A stretch of DNA of 64,000 bases, from the NCBI GenBank assembly GCA_000827325.1, contig KN832876.1:1550001-1614000 (forward strand), in the 5' to 3' direction. The position numbers were made by a program, and so were the translations under genes. This document shows, piece by piece, positions 1 through 12,121 of the stretch (its first letter is position 1; the number at the start of each line of letters is the position of its first letter). The notes under the pieces were generated by a model. That model had not been told where the DNA came from. It did not search any database and saw nothing but the letters and a program-made list of their open reading frames with translations. This DNA is from Oidiodendron maius Zn (Eukaryota; Ascomycota; Leotiomycetes; Myxotrichaceae).

Positions 1-552
1 AAGCTAAGTGAGTTATCCTGCCTTAAGTTTTGCATGCGTATCTCTAACGCCATGTAGCCGATTTTGGTTTCTGTGCCCAGATCAATGAGGCCCAGAACAA
101 GCGGACAACTATGGTCGGCACGCCATATTGGATGGCGCCCGAGGTTGTTACCCGCAAAGAGTATGGACGGAAGGTCGATATCTGGTCCCTCGGCATTATG
201 GCCATTGAAATGATCGAAGGCGAGCCACCCTACCTCACGGAGTCACCACTCCGTGCCCTCTACCTGATTGCCACGAACGGCACGCCAGCCATCAAAGATG
301 AGCATGTCCTCAGCCCGGTTTTCAAGGATTTCTTGTACTTTGCTTTGAAGGTGGACCCAGAGAAGAGGGCCAGCGCTCATGATTTATTGCGCGTAAGTTG
401 TACATCCTGTGGGACATACCTCACCGAGACCCGGCTAACATTCCTAGCACGATTTCATGCGAATGTGTGCCGACCTCTCACAACTCTCGCCCCTCGTCAA
501 GGCTGCTCGGGTCGCTCGGGCGCAGGAGAAGGCTGCCAAAGGAGGATCGTGA
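1..552 (+). CDS. STE20: Ste20-type p21-activated kinase, C-terminal part (5' truncated)
   Basis: Serine/threonine kinase of the PAK family, acting downstream of Cdc42 in MAPK signalling, polarity and mating. Visible exons are 1-7, 58-392 and 448-552; the 5' end lies outside the window. The spliced reading gives the DFG loop (DFGFCAQ), the activation segment with [12 protein letters not shown], kinase subdomain IX ([12 protein letters not shown]) and subdomain XI ([13 protein letters not shown]). The 34-residue tail after the last intron contains [10 protein letters not shown]. That is the short tail of Ste20 proteins rather than the ending of Cla4 proteins, so I prefer Ste20. The introns at 8-57 and 393-447 keep phase. 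The regulatory CRIB domain should lie upstream of the window and cannot be checked here. Confidence 0.88.
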
Positions 553-1331
553 AATGCGACCTCTGGAGAAATCAATGAAAGAAAACGTGTTGTATATTTT
601 GGCGGACTGATGCGTTACAACGCCTTGGTAAAAAATTCTCGGCTCTTTCTGGCGAACTCGGCGCAGGTGTATTTGTGGACAGCTGTGACCGCTGCCAGGA
701 TCAAACATTCGAATGGATCGAAAATACTTGTTTATAAAAATGGAAATCGAAGCAACTGGGTATAGATATCTGTCAAAAGGACAGGATGGTTTTTTTGACG
801 CAACTAAATGGGCTGCTTGAAGCACCGGCCTTGTCATCCACGTGAGACATGGACCAGGAACGAATTGATTACAGTTGGCATTTCAGCGAATTTTGCGAGC
901 AGCGGCCCAGCACACGCCGTTCCTCGTCTGTTACTACTTTTCTTTTGCAGCACATACCAGATGGATGTGGATGATTCACCAATGAACGTCTTTGGGATTA
1001 TGATGTATTAAGGCTTCAGACGCGTATGATGCCTTCAATGGCGATGCCGATAACAGGATGGACATGCGGCAGGCTTGAGGACAGGGGATATATTCTGAAC
1101 GCGTCTCTGCTTCCGCGCCTACATATCCACTAGGGAACCTTGTGAGAATAAAGGAAATTCTGCCCATTCCAAATTTTATCTTCCTAAAACGCTGTGATGA
1201 TAGAAAGTCAGCCTTACCCACTTGCACACACCTATGGCCATCTAATATCAGACCCCCTCTTAAGAGCCATTTCCCACAAGCCCTCCATAAACCCTCTTGC
1301 CGACACTTACATTACCTCTATTCCTCGTTGT
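553..1331. other. Intergenic, convergent 3' ends
   Basis: Gap between the kinase stop and the stop of the convergent secreted-protein gene. Open frames here are short and show no recognisable protein. It probably holds the two 3' UTRs. Confidence 0.6.
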
Positions 1332-3024
1332 TCACACCACCTCACCCGCCAGAGGCTTAGGCTTAAGACGTGGTAAACGCCCACGTCTCCAATAATTCGT
1401 CTCCCGGCCAAATTCTTCAAGCTCTGTCTTGTTCTTACAGCGTGGATGAAAATGGTCCTCAGCAGTACCGAAGGGGAAGACGGCAACGAAGCACACCTCG
1501 TCCACAGGGCATTGGCCGCAGAACTTCCATTCCGGCCAGTCCAGCCAGGCCATTAGGGACCGTATCAGCTCTGCTGGCGAGGTCGGGTGGACTCCTGATT
1601 TCTCTCCCCCGTCAAAGAGGATCTTGCGCACGGAGAAGAGGGTGGAGCAGATCTTGTGCGTGACGGTGGAGAGGGCTGCATGGATGAGGTGATCTTGTGC
1701 TGTGGAAGGCTGGACGGCGTGGAGGTAGTGCTGGGAACAGACCTCGATGTGATCTGGCGAATCAAGATCGTCGTAGTCGACGTATAAATTTACGAGTTCG
1801 TTGACAGTGGTGAGGATTTCAACGTGTGGGGGATCAGTAGCCATATGCTGCAGTCGGAGAGAATATTCCTTTGAAATCATGTCCACGACGCCTTGCCAAT
1901 CGATACTGGTGTACGGGTCTGCCTTCAATATCAGAGCGCCTAGGTCTGAGCGTATGCGGGAGAGCTGAGCGGGAGTAGAGAAGAGCAATCTGGGGAGGTC
2001 TGAGTCCAGGTCCGAATTCGACAGGTTGGTGGGATAGAAGTAGGCTGATACCATGGAAGAGTAGTCCAAGAAGACCCTAGAGCCATCGATGCCATTGTAT
2101 CGTGACGAGACGTCACGCATGTACTCAAGTAATGACAGCCCACCTCCAGACTCTAGTGGCGGCCTCTTTCTCGCGGAGAGCAAGTCCATTCCGTCTGAAA
2201 AATCGCACTTGATGATCTCGAAGCCTGCCTCCATTCTGATGAACCCATCGAGTTTCCAACCCGCTGCTAGCTGGCATAGATCTTTGACCCGTTCCCACTC
2301 GGCCCAAGCGGGGCGTGTGAAGTTGAGTGACAATAGACGGTCTTGGGCATCCATTGGTCCGAAGTCAGACTTTGCAGCACCCATCCCATCGACATATAAA
2401 AACTTAAGGGGTCGATTAGCTTGATATATTTGAAGATTGCCAGCTCTGCGAACACCCGGCGGTGGACGCTTTGGATCATCCCATCCTCCCTCCAGCTGGA
2501 GTTCCCATATCGAGCGGTGTCGCGAGTCCTCGGAGCTGGGAGGTATGGAAAGGCATACTCCATTTGTAAAGAGCTCGGCATGTCTGATCTCAAAGGCAAG
2601 CCAGTCCACATGAGTGGGTGGTATGGGGTTGCAGTCTCCGTGATACAAGACTGTGCCTTTAGGAACAACGGCCGGGAAAAATGACATGCCATTGTGTTGT
2701 ATGGACGAGCCCCATTGCCTCTGTAGATAATGGTGGAGTCAGGATCTGGTCTTCAAGAGGGTTTGGGTCGCATGAATAAATAGTATCTCAAGCATGCTAA
2801 GGTCAGGGGCTATATATCGAGAAAGTGCATCATACCATAGATGAATGAATCGCATTGAATATGGAAGCAGCATTTGCACTGGCACTTTCAATGCTTGCGC
2901 CATGGGTGGACTCCTCGACTGGCGATAGAACTCTTTGAGGTGCCTGCGCAAACACGAGCTGAATCCAGATAAAGAGCTGGATGAGAGCCATCTTTACAAA
3001 GGACCTCGAGATCGATAATGCCAT
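1332..3024 (-). CDS. Secreted protein of unknown function (525 aa)
   Basis: Exons are complement(2836-3024) and complement(1332-2720); the intron 2721-2835 is GT..AG and phase 0. The N-terminus has a hydrophobic stretch (MALIQLFIWIQLVFAQ) typical of a signal peptide, starting at Met1 or Met12. The junction reads SMRQWGSSIQHNG and runs into MSFFPAVVPKGTVLYHG without a break, which supports the splice. The rest is a long globular region with several Trp and Cys (LSLNFTRPAWAEWERVKDL; WLDWPEWKFCGQC), and no membrane segment after the signal peptide. The style matches a fungal family of extracellular or lumenal proteins that I cannot name. I see no catalytic motif and assign no function. Confidence 0.75.
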
Positions 3025-3748
3025 GGCATCCCCCTGCCAATATGAATAGCAATGTAAGTTTAATTCACATGAGTCCTTTGAAGTGCGGTGGTTCTAATGT
3101 GACTCTAAGCACAACTGTTCAAGCCATATCGACTTGTTGGTTGCCTGGGGTCTACGTAATACCCTGCAATAAGGTGCTCCTAGTTGTGGGAAAGTACTGT
3201 ACGTACAAGGTAGATCGGCATCATAACCATAGTTGAATTCATCCGATTAATTAGCTGCTGCTGTCTACTTGCCGTCCTCAAGGGGTAGAGTGGTAGATGT
3301 CTAAAATTGGTTCTCCACATGTAGATATCTGGAGCTCCCACGTGATGTTAAATCACATGATCATATGAGATCTAGGGCAGCAGCCACTTAAAATGACTAC
3401 ATGGTTTGACGAAAGATATCAGATATCTAGACATATGGACCTGGAATCTAGGGTCCATTCAGCTGCCCATATAAGCTAGGACAGTCCCCACTCTCATGTG
3501 GGTCGAGGGTACGGGCACGCAATATGAAGTCTGCACAGCAACAAAGATCGACGTATTAGCTTAGTATTTTGTGCGATCTCGCAGAAAACCATCTTGCCCA
3601 GACCAATAGGTGCCCTAAAAACATTCGCAAGCAAGCAAATACAGAACCAGACTACCGCCCAAGTACCAATGGCGTCCGTTGAAGTCGCCAAACGAAAAAC
3701 ATGAGCAATGCATCGTCTGCAAACTTCTAAAACGCTCCTCATTAACGA
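3025..3748. other. Intergenic region
   Basis: 5' flank of the secreted-protein gene and 3' flank of the SDR gene. Contains a CACGTG-type E-box (about 3338) and several short palindromic AT-rich words between 3330 and 3440 (GATATC, CATATG, TGATCA). No gene seen. Confidence 0.4.
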
Positions 3749-5112
3749 CTAGTAGCAGGTATATCCGCCATCAATAATAACTTGGGTACCGGTCATAAAT
3801 CCCGACGCATCCGATCCTAGGTAGATAGCGAGGCCATTGAGATCGTCAACTGCTCCCAGACGATTCTGTGGAGTGAGAGACTTCCAGATGACTTTCTGGG
3901 CATCAAGGGCGGGAACGTTGTTCAGGGCAGTGTCCATGTAGCCTTTGTCTCATCAGAAGGCGAAAATTATGAATTTGGAGGGTCAGGACTTACCAGGGGA
4001 GATGCAGTTAACGCGAATATTATACTTGGCCCACTCAGCGCCAAGAGACTTGCCAAACTGAATAACACCAGCCTTGGATGCATTGTAGCAGGACTGTTCC
4101 TGTGGATAGTTGACGATGGAACCTGACATGGAAGCGACCAAGACGATGGATCCAGGCTTGCCAGCCGCCATCATAGCTTTGCCGACGGTTTGAGACATCA
4201 AGAAGGATCCGGTGAGGTTGATGTCGATCAATCGTCGGAACATGACATGATCGTATGTCTCGGCTGGGATGTTAGAGCTACATGTTTGTTAGCACGTGTA
4301 GACAAATATTTTGATTGCAAAACACGATCTAGACAATCTGCAGGGCGGAGAAGATTAATCTGGATATTTGGGTAAACTCCAGACTAAACAAACCACGGAG
4401 CTGGTGTGATGCGACGCGGGGATTTGATAAAAAAGTGTATAACTTACTCTGCAATGCCGGCAGAGTTGATCAAGACGTCTGGAGCTCCGTACTTGTCAAC
4501 AACAGCCTTTACAGCATCCTCAATAGCTCCACCATCACGAACATCAACCTTAAAGAACTCGACCGGGATCGTGTTTCCAGTCAACCGGTGAAGCTCAGCA
4601 GCGGACTCATCGCCCAGCTCCTGGTTGGCATCAAAAATGATGAGCGCCTTGGCACCAGCTTCAACACAGGCGCGAGCCATGTGATTACCAAGACCGCGAG
4701 CACCGCTATAAACAGAAGTTCACATTAGTAAAACGACGTCTTCGAGAAACTGGATATTGGAATCTTAGAACACGTACCCAGTGACAATGACGACCTTGCC
4801 AAAGAGGGTCATCTTCTGCATGCTCGGAGTCATCCGTTCATAAATGTCTCTAGTCAAAGGCATAACCCGCTCCTCAGAGGCCTTGGCTGCCGATGCCTTG
4901 TCTTCGTCACGAATCTTTAGGGTAGAATGATGGGCTTCACCTCCAGAGTAGGAAGTCGTGGGCACCTCACGCTCAGCAACAACTTCTGGAGCTTTGCGTC
5001 GCAAAGCGCTAGTGGAGAACCGACTTGTCATCATAACAGCGGATGCGGCTTTGGGGGTGGCGGCGAAGCCATGGGCCCTGGAGGCAGCTCGCACAACAGA
5101 TCGGCTGAACAT
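3749..5112 (-). CDS. Short-chain dehydrogenase/reductase with mitochondrial-type presequence
   Basis: NAD(P)-dependent oxidoreductase, 356 aa. Exons are complement(4778-5112), (4448-4705), (3994-4277), (3749-3942), all in phase. Domains: about 45 N-terminal residues rich in Arg, Ser and Ala with no acidic residue (MFSRSVVRAASRAHG...), then a classical SDR fold with the glycine-rich VTGGARGLGNH, NSAG, the catalytic Ser in LVASMSGS, YNASK (Tyr and Lys) and the C-terminal IDGGYTCY. The sequence is closest in style to D-arabinitol/sorbose-type polyol dehydrogenases, but substrate cannot be read from it. The third acceptor (about 3943, aaag) is weak but restores the conserved SPGYMDT. The presequence is unusual, because polyol SDRs are mostly cytosolic. 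Confidence 0.85.
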
Positions 5113-7847
5113 TCTGGTAGATTTGCTCTTATTAAGGAGATGGAAGGAGATCTAAGACTGTTGGTCTAGAGGTTGTGAAAAGGTGTTGTCAAAGGTATCT
5201 TCAAGGTCGAAAAAAAGGTGTGGGTTTGAAAAGCGAACGGCGGACGGAAGCGGGTCGAAAGAGGTCCAGTTCAATTTGAAATGAACCCAAACTTCACTAA
5301 CGATATAGCTTGAGTTATCACGCTTCTCTTGGTGTTCGCAAGCGCAGAGTGATGGTTGATCCGGACCGTGTGATAATGCAACCTGTGGCAAAAGTATCAG
5401 ACATTGTTCCTCTTCAATGCGTGCCAAGGAGACTGGACCAACCTAGGAATTATACAGGATCTTGCGGTGAACAATATCTCGAAGATAACAACAACACAAA
5501 TATATAGAGCAAAACGATGGCGAAAGACGTAGAGTTTTTTGTTAGATGATTAAGCACTGGTGGCGTAGGAATGAAATCTGACTGAGATCAAAGAAGGCGC
5601 GGGAAATCCAGCTCTTGGTATCCGTTGCGATTACTCCCCACGTATATCCCCTCTCTATACCGGAACAGATATATTTTTTTTAACACACAACAGAAAAACG
5701 TCTATTCCTGATCGCCGGACGCCGTGGGTGCGAGCGCAAAAGATATACCGGCGATGAGCGGGAGACGCTGGCGGCTTTCGTATTCGTCGTCACGGGGAGA
5801 GAAAAAGCGCAGGAAAAAAAGTAAAGCTCTAGACTGACAACGCCACTGGAGAATGTATGACCAAAGAGGCTCCTTCGACAATCACGGAGTGGAAATGAAA
5901 AGGGAGAACGAGGTATGCGGTGGTAGGTAATGTGTTTAATGGCGTGGCATAGAGAGAGAAGAAAGAGAGAAAGGGAGAGGAGGGCGAAGGAGGAGGCGAC
6001 ACCACTTTTTTTGCCAGGAATTTTCTGCTGTTCTGATAAGCCCGGATTACCAGGTTGCTGGGAACAGGTGACCCATCAAGGCACGGTAGCAAGGGTAGCT
6101 CCTGGGAGTCCGTGCTGGACGACAGTGGTTGAGTGTAGCTGCATAGCTGGGGGCTTGGCTTCAGGGCTATTTGCAGTTCACGGTGGAGAGATGGCGGATC
6201 ACGGAGAGGATCAGTGGAGCAGCTATTCACAGCTGGGAGTGCAGTGACGGGCTTGGCCAGCGCTATTGGGGGGACTCGGGACCGGGGCGCCAGGCCCGGA
6301 CTCAGGGCATGCGTCGTGGGGGTGACAAAGTTGGAGTGCTATTCTGGTGCCACTGTACAGATGCAAGGAGGAGGTGCTCACTTCCTCCTCCCGTGTCAGG
6401 ATCGTGGATAACAGCCAGCCCCAGGATGGCCAGGAGAGTCCAACCTGGACCCATCACCCACTACTGTATCGACGGAGCGGTGAGAGGGCGGAGCTAGCTA
6501 ATTTACTTTCCTTCCTCGTCCTCCATCCGCACCATGGCATGCGTCGAACAACGTGCGCCGGAGGCACGCCGTCAGACACTTAGACTCCCCCGACTGTCAG
6601 ACTCTCAGACTCTCAGACTCTAAGACGGCTGCCAGGCTGGGCGGCATCGGCTGGTGCGGAGAGGTGAAACCCACTGGCGACTCGGCCACGCCGGCTGGCC
6701 CATGATTAATTACATCGACTCGGGGCTTGCAGCTTGGGCAATATCTTGTTTCGGCAGTGCTACCGTGTCTTGTCCTCAGCCCGGATCCGGGGGGGAGCTA
6801 TTGCATCTCGTGTCTCTACCAGCACAGAGGTAAGATCTCGCCGGTACCACAAGAACTGCACCTATCGCACACCCGCATCCCCCATAAGGCCCCTGGCCCA
6901 AGAGGCAAATGTCAAATATAGCAGACAACGCGATGAACCACCCACGCGGCCGGGATCCTCGGTCAGTTGCCGACAGCATGGGGGGGGCGTGGGGCGGTGA
7001 CGAGAGCGGTGAGATGGGACCATACAGAAAAGAAATTTGCAAGATGGGGAAGCCCTGGCATTCTGTTATATCAATCAATTATCTGACCATTAAACTCCGC
7101 ATGCTTACTTTTTTTTGCATGGTCTCGTGGCCTCGAGAGGTGCTGGGATGGCCTTCTAGAAGCAGCGTCAGGAACCCCCTATTCCCCCTCACGCGGCGCC
7201 TAATGGTAATAATACTGTAATAATAATACCTAACGGCGCCTCGAACCCCGAAGACCATCAGCCCATAATCTTACGCGTCCCATCTCACTGGCGATCTGAG
7301 CCCCCGGTGTCGGCACTTGCCAACGATTATTGGGGCGAGTCAGGTCCATCGCGTGCCGTAATTTCACCACATCGCTCTGCCGCCTTGGAGTGAGGTGGCA
7401 TGACAGCGCCATAAATGATGGCAGAGTGCACATCGCCCACTCCCAATAATGAAACGCCATAACATTCACCGCTGGCAGTCTCCTCTCTTCCGAATGTTCG
7501 TTGTGTGCCGCAAATGCTGCGTGCTGAGTGTGTCTCTCATTTCGTCCAAAATGCCTGCCTTTGTAAACCCTATCATTGTGCAGTTCAATGGTAGGACCGG
7601 CTAGAAGCAAGTGCTCTACCGTGCACCATCAATGAGTTCGATCTCCTTTGTTTGTTGAGATAGACGGAAGAACTTAGCCATCTGGTTGCGGAGGCTGGGT
7701 CTGAGTCTTTGTTTCCTCTTGGGTCAAGATCTCACTTGGGTTATTTCACTGTCGTCAACCAACTCTATCGATGATGGACTGCTGGGCCACTCATCCTCTT
7801 CTTCTTACTGCTATACAAATAATTTTGATTGCCAAACCAAGCTTAGA
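5113..7847. other. Long region without a recognisable gene
   Basis: 2.7 kb between the divergent SDR and RING genes. Open frames on both strands are low-complexity or GC-driven and resemble no family. It holds a short tandem repeat (6598-6621, unit AGACTCTC) and a C-rich, G-rich stretch around 6250-6700. It may contain long leaders, regulatory DNA or an unannotated ncRNA; nothing specific is supported. Confidence 0.5.
6598..6621. repeat. Short tandem repeat, unit AGACTCTC, about three copies
   Basis: Three tandem copies of an 8-bp word, the last slightly degenerate, lying in the long gene-free stretch upstream of the RING gene. Confidence 0.7.
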
Positions 7848-10183
7848 ATGGCTAGCCGAAGCGATTGTTATGCGCAGTACCGCAGAAAACATCTAACCCG
7901 GCCTATAGCACCTTCGCCGATTACATATGTTGAGGATCTCTATGGGAAATTATACCAAACCTTGCCTGGTTGGATCCAGGAGGAAATCAAAGACGATATG
8001 GGAGAATTGGGTCATATGATAGACAGTACCCCCGGTCCCAGAACGACCGGAGACAATGTATTTTGCATGTATGTACAGTACAGCACGAATTTCTTCCAGC
8101 AGTGCTCTTGGCTATCTCCAGAATCTGTTTTATATTCAGGTCTGTTTACTAATGCGGCACTGCTGATATTAATAGCCCCCCAATGCACTGGCATCCGAGA
8201 ACCGTTGTCCGTACTGGTATTGACCTACTTGCAATCCGAGAAGCTGCCAGGCACTTCCCTCCGGCGCCTACTGCCCTCAGGATGGCCGAAAAGGTGATAT
8301 CTTATTGGACAAGCGCAAATTCTCTGAAGCAGCTCCATAGATTCACGGACTCCAGACATCCTGTTCTCAGACAAGTTCCACTACCAGACGGATCCAATAT
8401 TAGTGATGCATCCAGCCGCGACTCCCGCGCTTCCCTTCAATATGAATGGGCGTTCCGCAGGGCTTTCATACGGTTTCTTCACCTGCCTGGGGTATGGTTC
8501 TCTGGAGAGAGACCTTGGGAACGACACGAAGCATTTACTCAATTGTATGGCATTGGAAGATGTCTCCTAGAGCTGGAAGTGGAACGGTGTACCCAAATTA
8601 ATACCGAAGATGGGTTGGAAGGCTACTTCATTCATCCTTTGGATTCAAATAGAACTCTTTTTTCGTGGATAATACCTACAAGAGAGGTTGTAGAGATTGC
8701 ATTGGATCACATAGCATCCGCAGCTTATGAGGAACCTCACAATCTTCGTTCTAGATTTTTCCCAAACAGAGCACCGCTACCTCAGACTACATTGACAAAT
8801 GAGGAACGACTTCAACGTAATTTGTCTCCGCAATTCATGCCTGCATTGCTAGACGAAATGATCAAGGTAGATCACATCACCGCATGGTAATCCTGTCGTG
8901 GCCGTGCTTATACTTTCTAGAGATACGAAGATATAATGGCCCAGTATCCGTTCGAGCGTTTGGTTATGGACTTGTTGGAAAGGGAGGATACATTCGAGCG
9001 ATTATTGACTCATGAGCACATCGAGGACAGACTCATCAATAAGCAAATCATACCACACGATGAGCTTGATATAGTGCAAGGGCCACAGTACGACGCACGC
9101 ACACTTGACAATAGTTTCGAGGAGACGAAAGGGAGTCCGAGCGGAATCTTCTTAGAGAATTTCATCCACAAAGTTGCAGAAGGAATATCTCTTGTAAACC
9201 GACAAAGACGAAACTTTAGACTGATGAGGGAATGGATCAAACACCGGCCCTGGTAATTATCTAATATAATTATGCCATAGAGATCCTCTGCTGATGCTCT
9301 CCTCAGGTACACACTCATCCACGTATATGATAGCTCCGTACGTGGCAACGAGTGGCAGAGTCAAGCAATACAGATGTTCCGGGAATATGGCCTTCGTGAT
9401 ATATACAATGATGACCCCTTCATCCCCTCCAACTCTCTAAACCTATCAGGCAATCTTTTCGGAATCCTTCCGTACGACATTAACGAACCGGATTTACAAG
9501 GGCAGAATCCCTTCATGTGTGGCATATGTCATAATGTAGCCACTGGCGGCAACGAGCCAACTAACACAATGGCTATTTTGCCCTGTACATCTCGCCACAG
9601 TTTCCACCTAGGTTGCGTGATGTCGTACTGGGATCAAGAGGGTAAATACATATTCTCTTGCCCAACATGCGGTAAGGCACCGCCCATCTCCCACGAGCGT
9701 CTAGGTATGCACCCTAACTGCGATGACCCGTACTTCAACACTGCGCATTCAACCTTCGTCGACAACCCCTTTGGATACATTATACGCCACGCCATACCTC
9801 CCAATCTCACACCCATAGATAGCTATGACATTCCTCCCATGGGTTCAAACCATCGCTACTGGGAGCGCGAGAATCTCCTCTTAGCCCTTGTCAGAAACGC
9901 GCCCTTGAACTGGGAGGGAGAAATTGTCGGTGCACAGGTCCTGGCACGCGGAGGTGTGGAGGGACTTGACTCCATGATTAGACACATCGATAGCAGATGG
10001 CGAGCGCGGAATATAGATCTGCTGCACTCCGAGGGCTTTGTCATGGAGGGAACGTATGATGCAGCGAGATTCGCGCCCAGCCAGGAAGTCGCATGGTTGA
10101 GGATGCGGCGGAGGCGGCGGGACAGGATTCGACGCAGGAGAATTGCTGAAACCCGGGAGGGACTCACTCATTATAAGCCGTAG
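7848..10183 (+). CDS. RING-H2 finger protein, possible E3 ubiquitin ligase (706 aa)
   Basis: Exons 7848-8068, 8176-8866, 8921-9252 and 9307-10183 join in phase with GT..AG introns of 54-107 bp. The only clear domain is a RING-H2 finger near the C-terminal third. Its ligands are C486, C489, C508, H512, H515, C518, C533 and C536 (spacing C-x2-C-x18-C-x3-H-x2-H-x2-C-x14-C-x2-C), ending in CPTCG. RING-H2 domains usually recruit E2 enzymes, so ubiquitin ligase activity is a reasonable inference. The 480 residues before it are mixed helical and match nothing I recognise. The last 40 residues are strongly basic (RMRRRRRDRIRRRR), possibly a nuclear or nucleic-acid-binding tail. A transposon lies about 120 bp downstream. 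Confidence 0.8.
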
Positions 10184-10306
10184 GCGTCCCTTCTAGATGT
10201 ATTGGGTTCATTCGCAATATATAGAACCGCAGCCCTTTATCTCTCCTACGCCTAAATGATTTCAGGGGCTCGCTTAGTTGATTTGGGGGTGTGGGTGGGA
10301 GGCGAG

Positions 10307-10363
10307 CTCTTCGTCGGAGAAAAAAGTGGCCGAAATTGGCACGTGCGCAACCACCAAAACACC
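10307..10363 (+). repeat. Left terminal inverted repeat (57 bp)
   Basis: Begins CTCTTCGTCGGAG and ends ACCAAAACACC. It is a perfect reverse complement of 11651-11707. Confidence 0.93.
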
Positions 10364-10423
10364 TCTTATTTATATATAAACAAACCCACTTTATGTCCAC
10401 TTTTTGACCAATTCTCACTACTA

Positions 10424-11638
10424 ATGGCGCCAATTAGGACCCGTAGGTCTTGCGCACGCCATTTCATGCCTCCTTGTGAGCTTACTTGCTCAGATGGCCA
10501 GATCAAGACCCTACAACGCTGTGCTATTCTTACAGCAAGGCTCCTTGCACAAGAGCTTAATATCCAGATACCACAGCCTCTCTTGTACAGTCTTACTGGT
10601 GTACCACCATGCAATCAGTCTCGAATATTGGCCTCAAAACAAGTCAGAACACTCCACAATCAGGTCGATAAAGGCCCAGATCCACGTGGGAGAAAGCGAG
10701 CGCTTAAGCGGTCAGATACTGCTGCTATTGCCGATTACCTTGACGATTCAAATACCTTACTTGACAAGAAAGGAGCTCCTTGGCATGATATTGCAGAGCA
10801 AGCTGGTATTAAGCTCCCTTGTACGACTCATTTCAAGCCTCTGGGGCTCCGGCTAGTCAATACACAATCTATACAACGAGCTTGCAAGGAGGATAAAGGC
10901 ATAATAAATGCAATATGTGAGGAGGAGAAGGAATTGACAGATGCCCAAGCTACTGTATGCCTAGACTGGATTGATATCCAATTGACTATACGACCTCATT
11001 CTAATCACTGGAAGGATGTTGCCTTCTGTAATGAGTTCCACTTTGGAGTCGGTCCTCAATTGACAAAGCGTATCAAGCGGAAAAGGGGGTCAATTCATCG
11101 ATATAAGCCTAAGAATATACACTGCAAGAAGGTTATATCAAAGGACATCAAAGCAAAGGCAAGAGAGGAAAAGCACCTTAAGCTTGTAAATATATTTGTG
11201 ATAATTGGGTGGGACTATCGGAAGATTATACCCTATAAGGTGCCAAATAAGGTTGGAAAAATGACAAGCAAGGTCTATACAGAAGAGATCCTTCCCTCTA
11301 TCTTGCAAGACCTTAAAGATCAAGGCCTTACTCTTTGCCAAGACGCCGATTTAGCACATGATTCAAAAGAGACAAAGGCATAGGCAAAAAAGAATGGCTT
11401 AGATCTCATTACTCTTCCAGGACTCTCACCAGATTTCTCTATCTTAGAGTCAATGGTACATCCTCTCAAGCAGACATTTCACTCTAAGAGATGTGCCTCT
11501 GAACAGGCTGGTTTAGCACGGTTTATAAGGATTTTTAAGGAGGAAATGGATCAAAAGACAATTCAGAATATGTATAATTATTATTGTAAAAGACTGCATG
11601 ATTGCAGGCGTGTTAGTGGTCAAATGACTAGATATTAA
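10424..11638 (+). pseudogene. Transposase, Tc1/mariner superfamily, with one in-frame stop
   Basis: A reading frame of 404 sense-length codons with a single TAG at 11381-11383 (codon 320); the frame continues unbroken afterwards. The order of motifs fits DDE/D transposases: an Asp in VCLDWID, a second in the block LCQDADLAHDSKETKA, then after the stop the LPGLSPDFSILES block, which corresponds to the usual SPDLNPIE region with the third acidic residue. The N-terminus has a basic, helical DNA-binding-like region (about residues 1-110). The stop lies where many relatives have a Trp or Gln, so one transition could explain it. With a stop between the second and third acidic residues this copy should be inactive. 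Confidence 0.82.
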
Positions 11639-11650
11639 TATAATAATTTT

Positions 11651-11707
11651 GGTGTTTTGGTGGTTGCGCACGTGCCAATTTCGGCCACTTTTTTCTCCGA
11701 CGAAGAG
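11651..11707 (-). repeat. Right terminal inverted repeat (57 bp)
   Basis: Perfect inverted copy of 10307-10363, starting just after the transposase frame ends. Confidence 0.93.
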
Positions 11708-12121
11708 GGCGAGGCTCAGTACATCTACGGCTAAATTCCTAGATACTGTATTTAGTTTCTCCTTCAGGAGCTTACATTTGATCGGCCATTAGAATTATTC
11801 GGGATTTAAATTAAAGTCATAAAGAAAATGACGGTAGCCTCTATGAAAGTAGTGAAATATATCAGATCTTCACATTATTTTAATCCTTGCTATTGCTCAT
11901 TTCGAAGGTCTCTCTGCACCTCCCACTATGATCAACAAAAATAGTATGCTTGCGAGATGCGTTGCAAACGGTAAAGTTACGTTAATAGATTCTTTCCAAT
12001 TCCCTAACTTACAACTCCTCGTTTATATATGGTTAACTCTAAAATCATCAATGACATTGCATATATCGCATATCTCAAACCCCAACCCCCCCGCTCGTAC
12101 CTACTTTCCTAATTTGACAAA
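11708..12121. other. Intergenic region
   Basis: AT-rich flank between the transposon and the msrB stop codon. No gene seen; it should include the msrB 3' UTR. Confidence 0.4.

Larger units (their letters stand above)
10300..11715 (+). mobile_element. Decayed Tc1/mariner-like DNA transposon
   Basis: About 1.4 kb bounded by perfect 57-bp terminal inverted repeats (10307-10363 and 11651-11707) around one transposase reading frame. Outside the 57 bp the two ends diverge, so the exact tips and the TA target duplication cannot be fixed by eye. It lies between the 3' end of the RING gene and msrB and interrupts no host gene. Confidence 0.88.

Noticed and set aside
5930-7220. Several 80-130 codon frames on both strands
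   Set aside because: Composition-driven, mutually overlapping, no motifs, no splice logic.
7195-7240. Imperfect inverted repeat bounded by GGCGCC words
   Set aside because: Only the six outer bases and a few inner ones pair; too weak to claim a hairpin or a transposon end.
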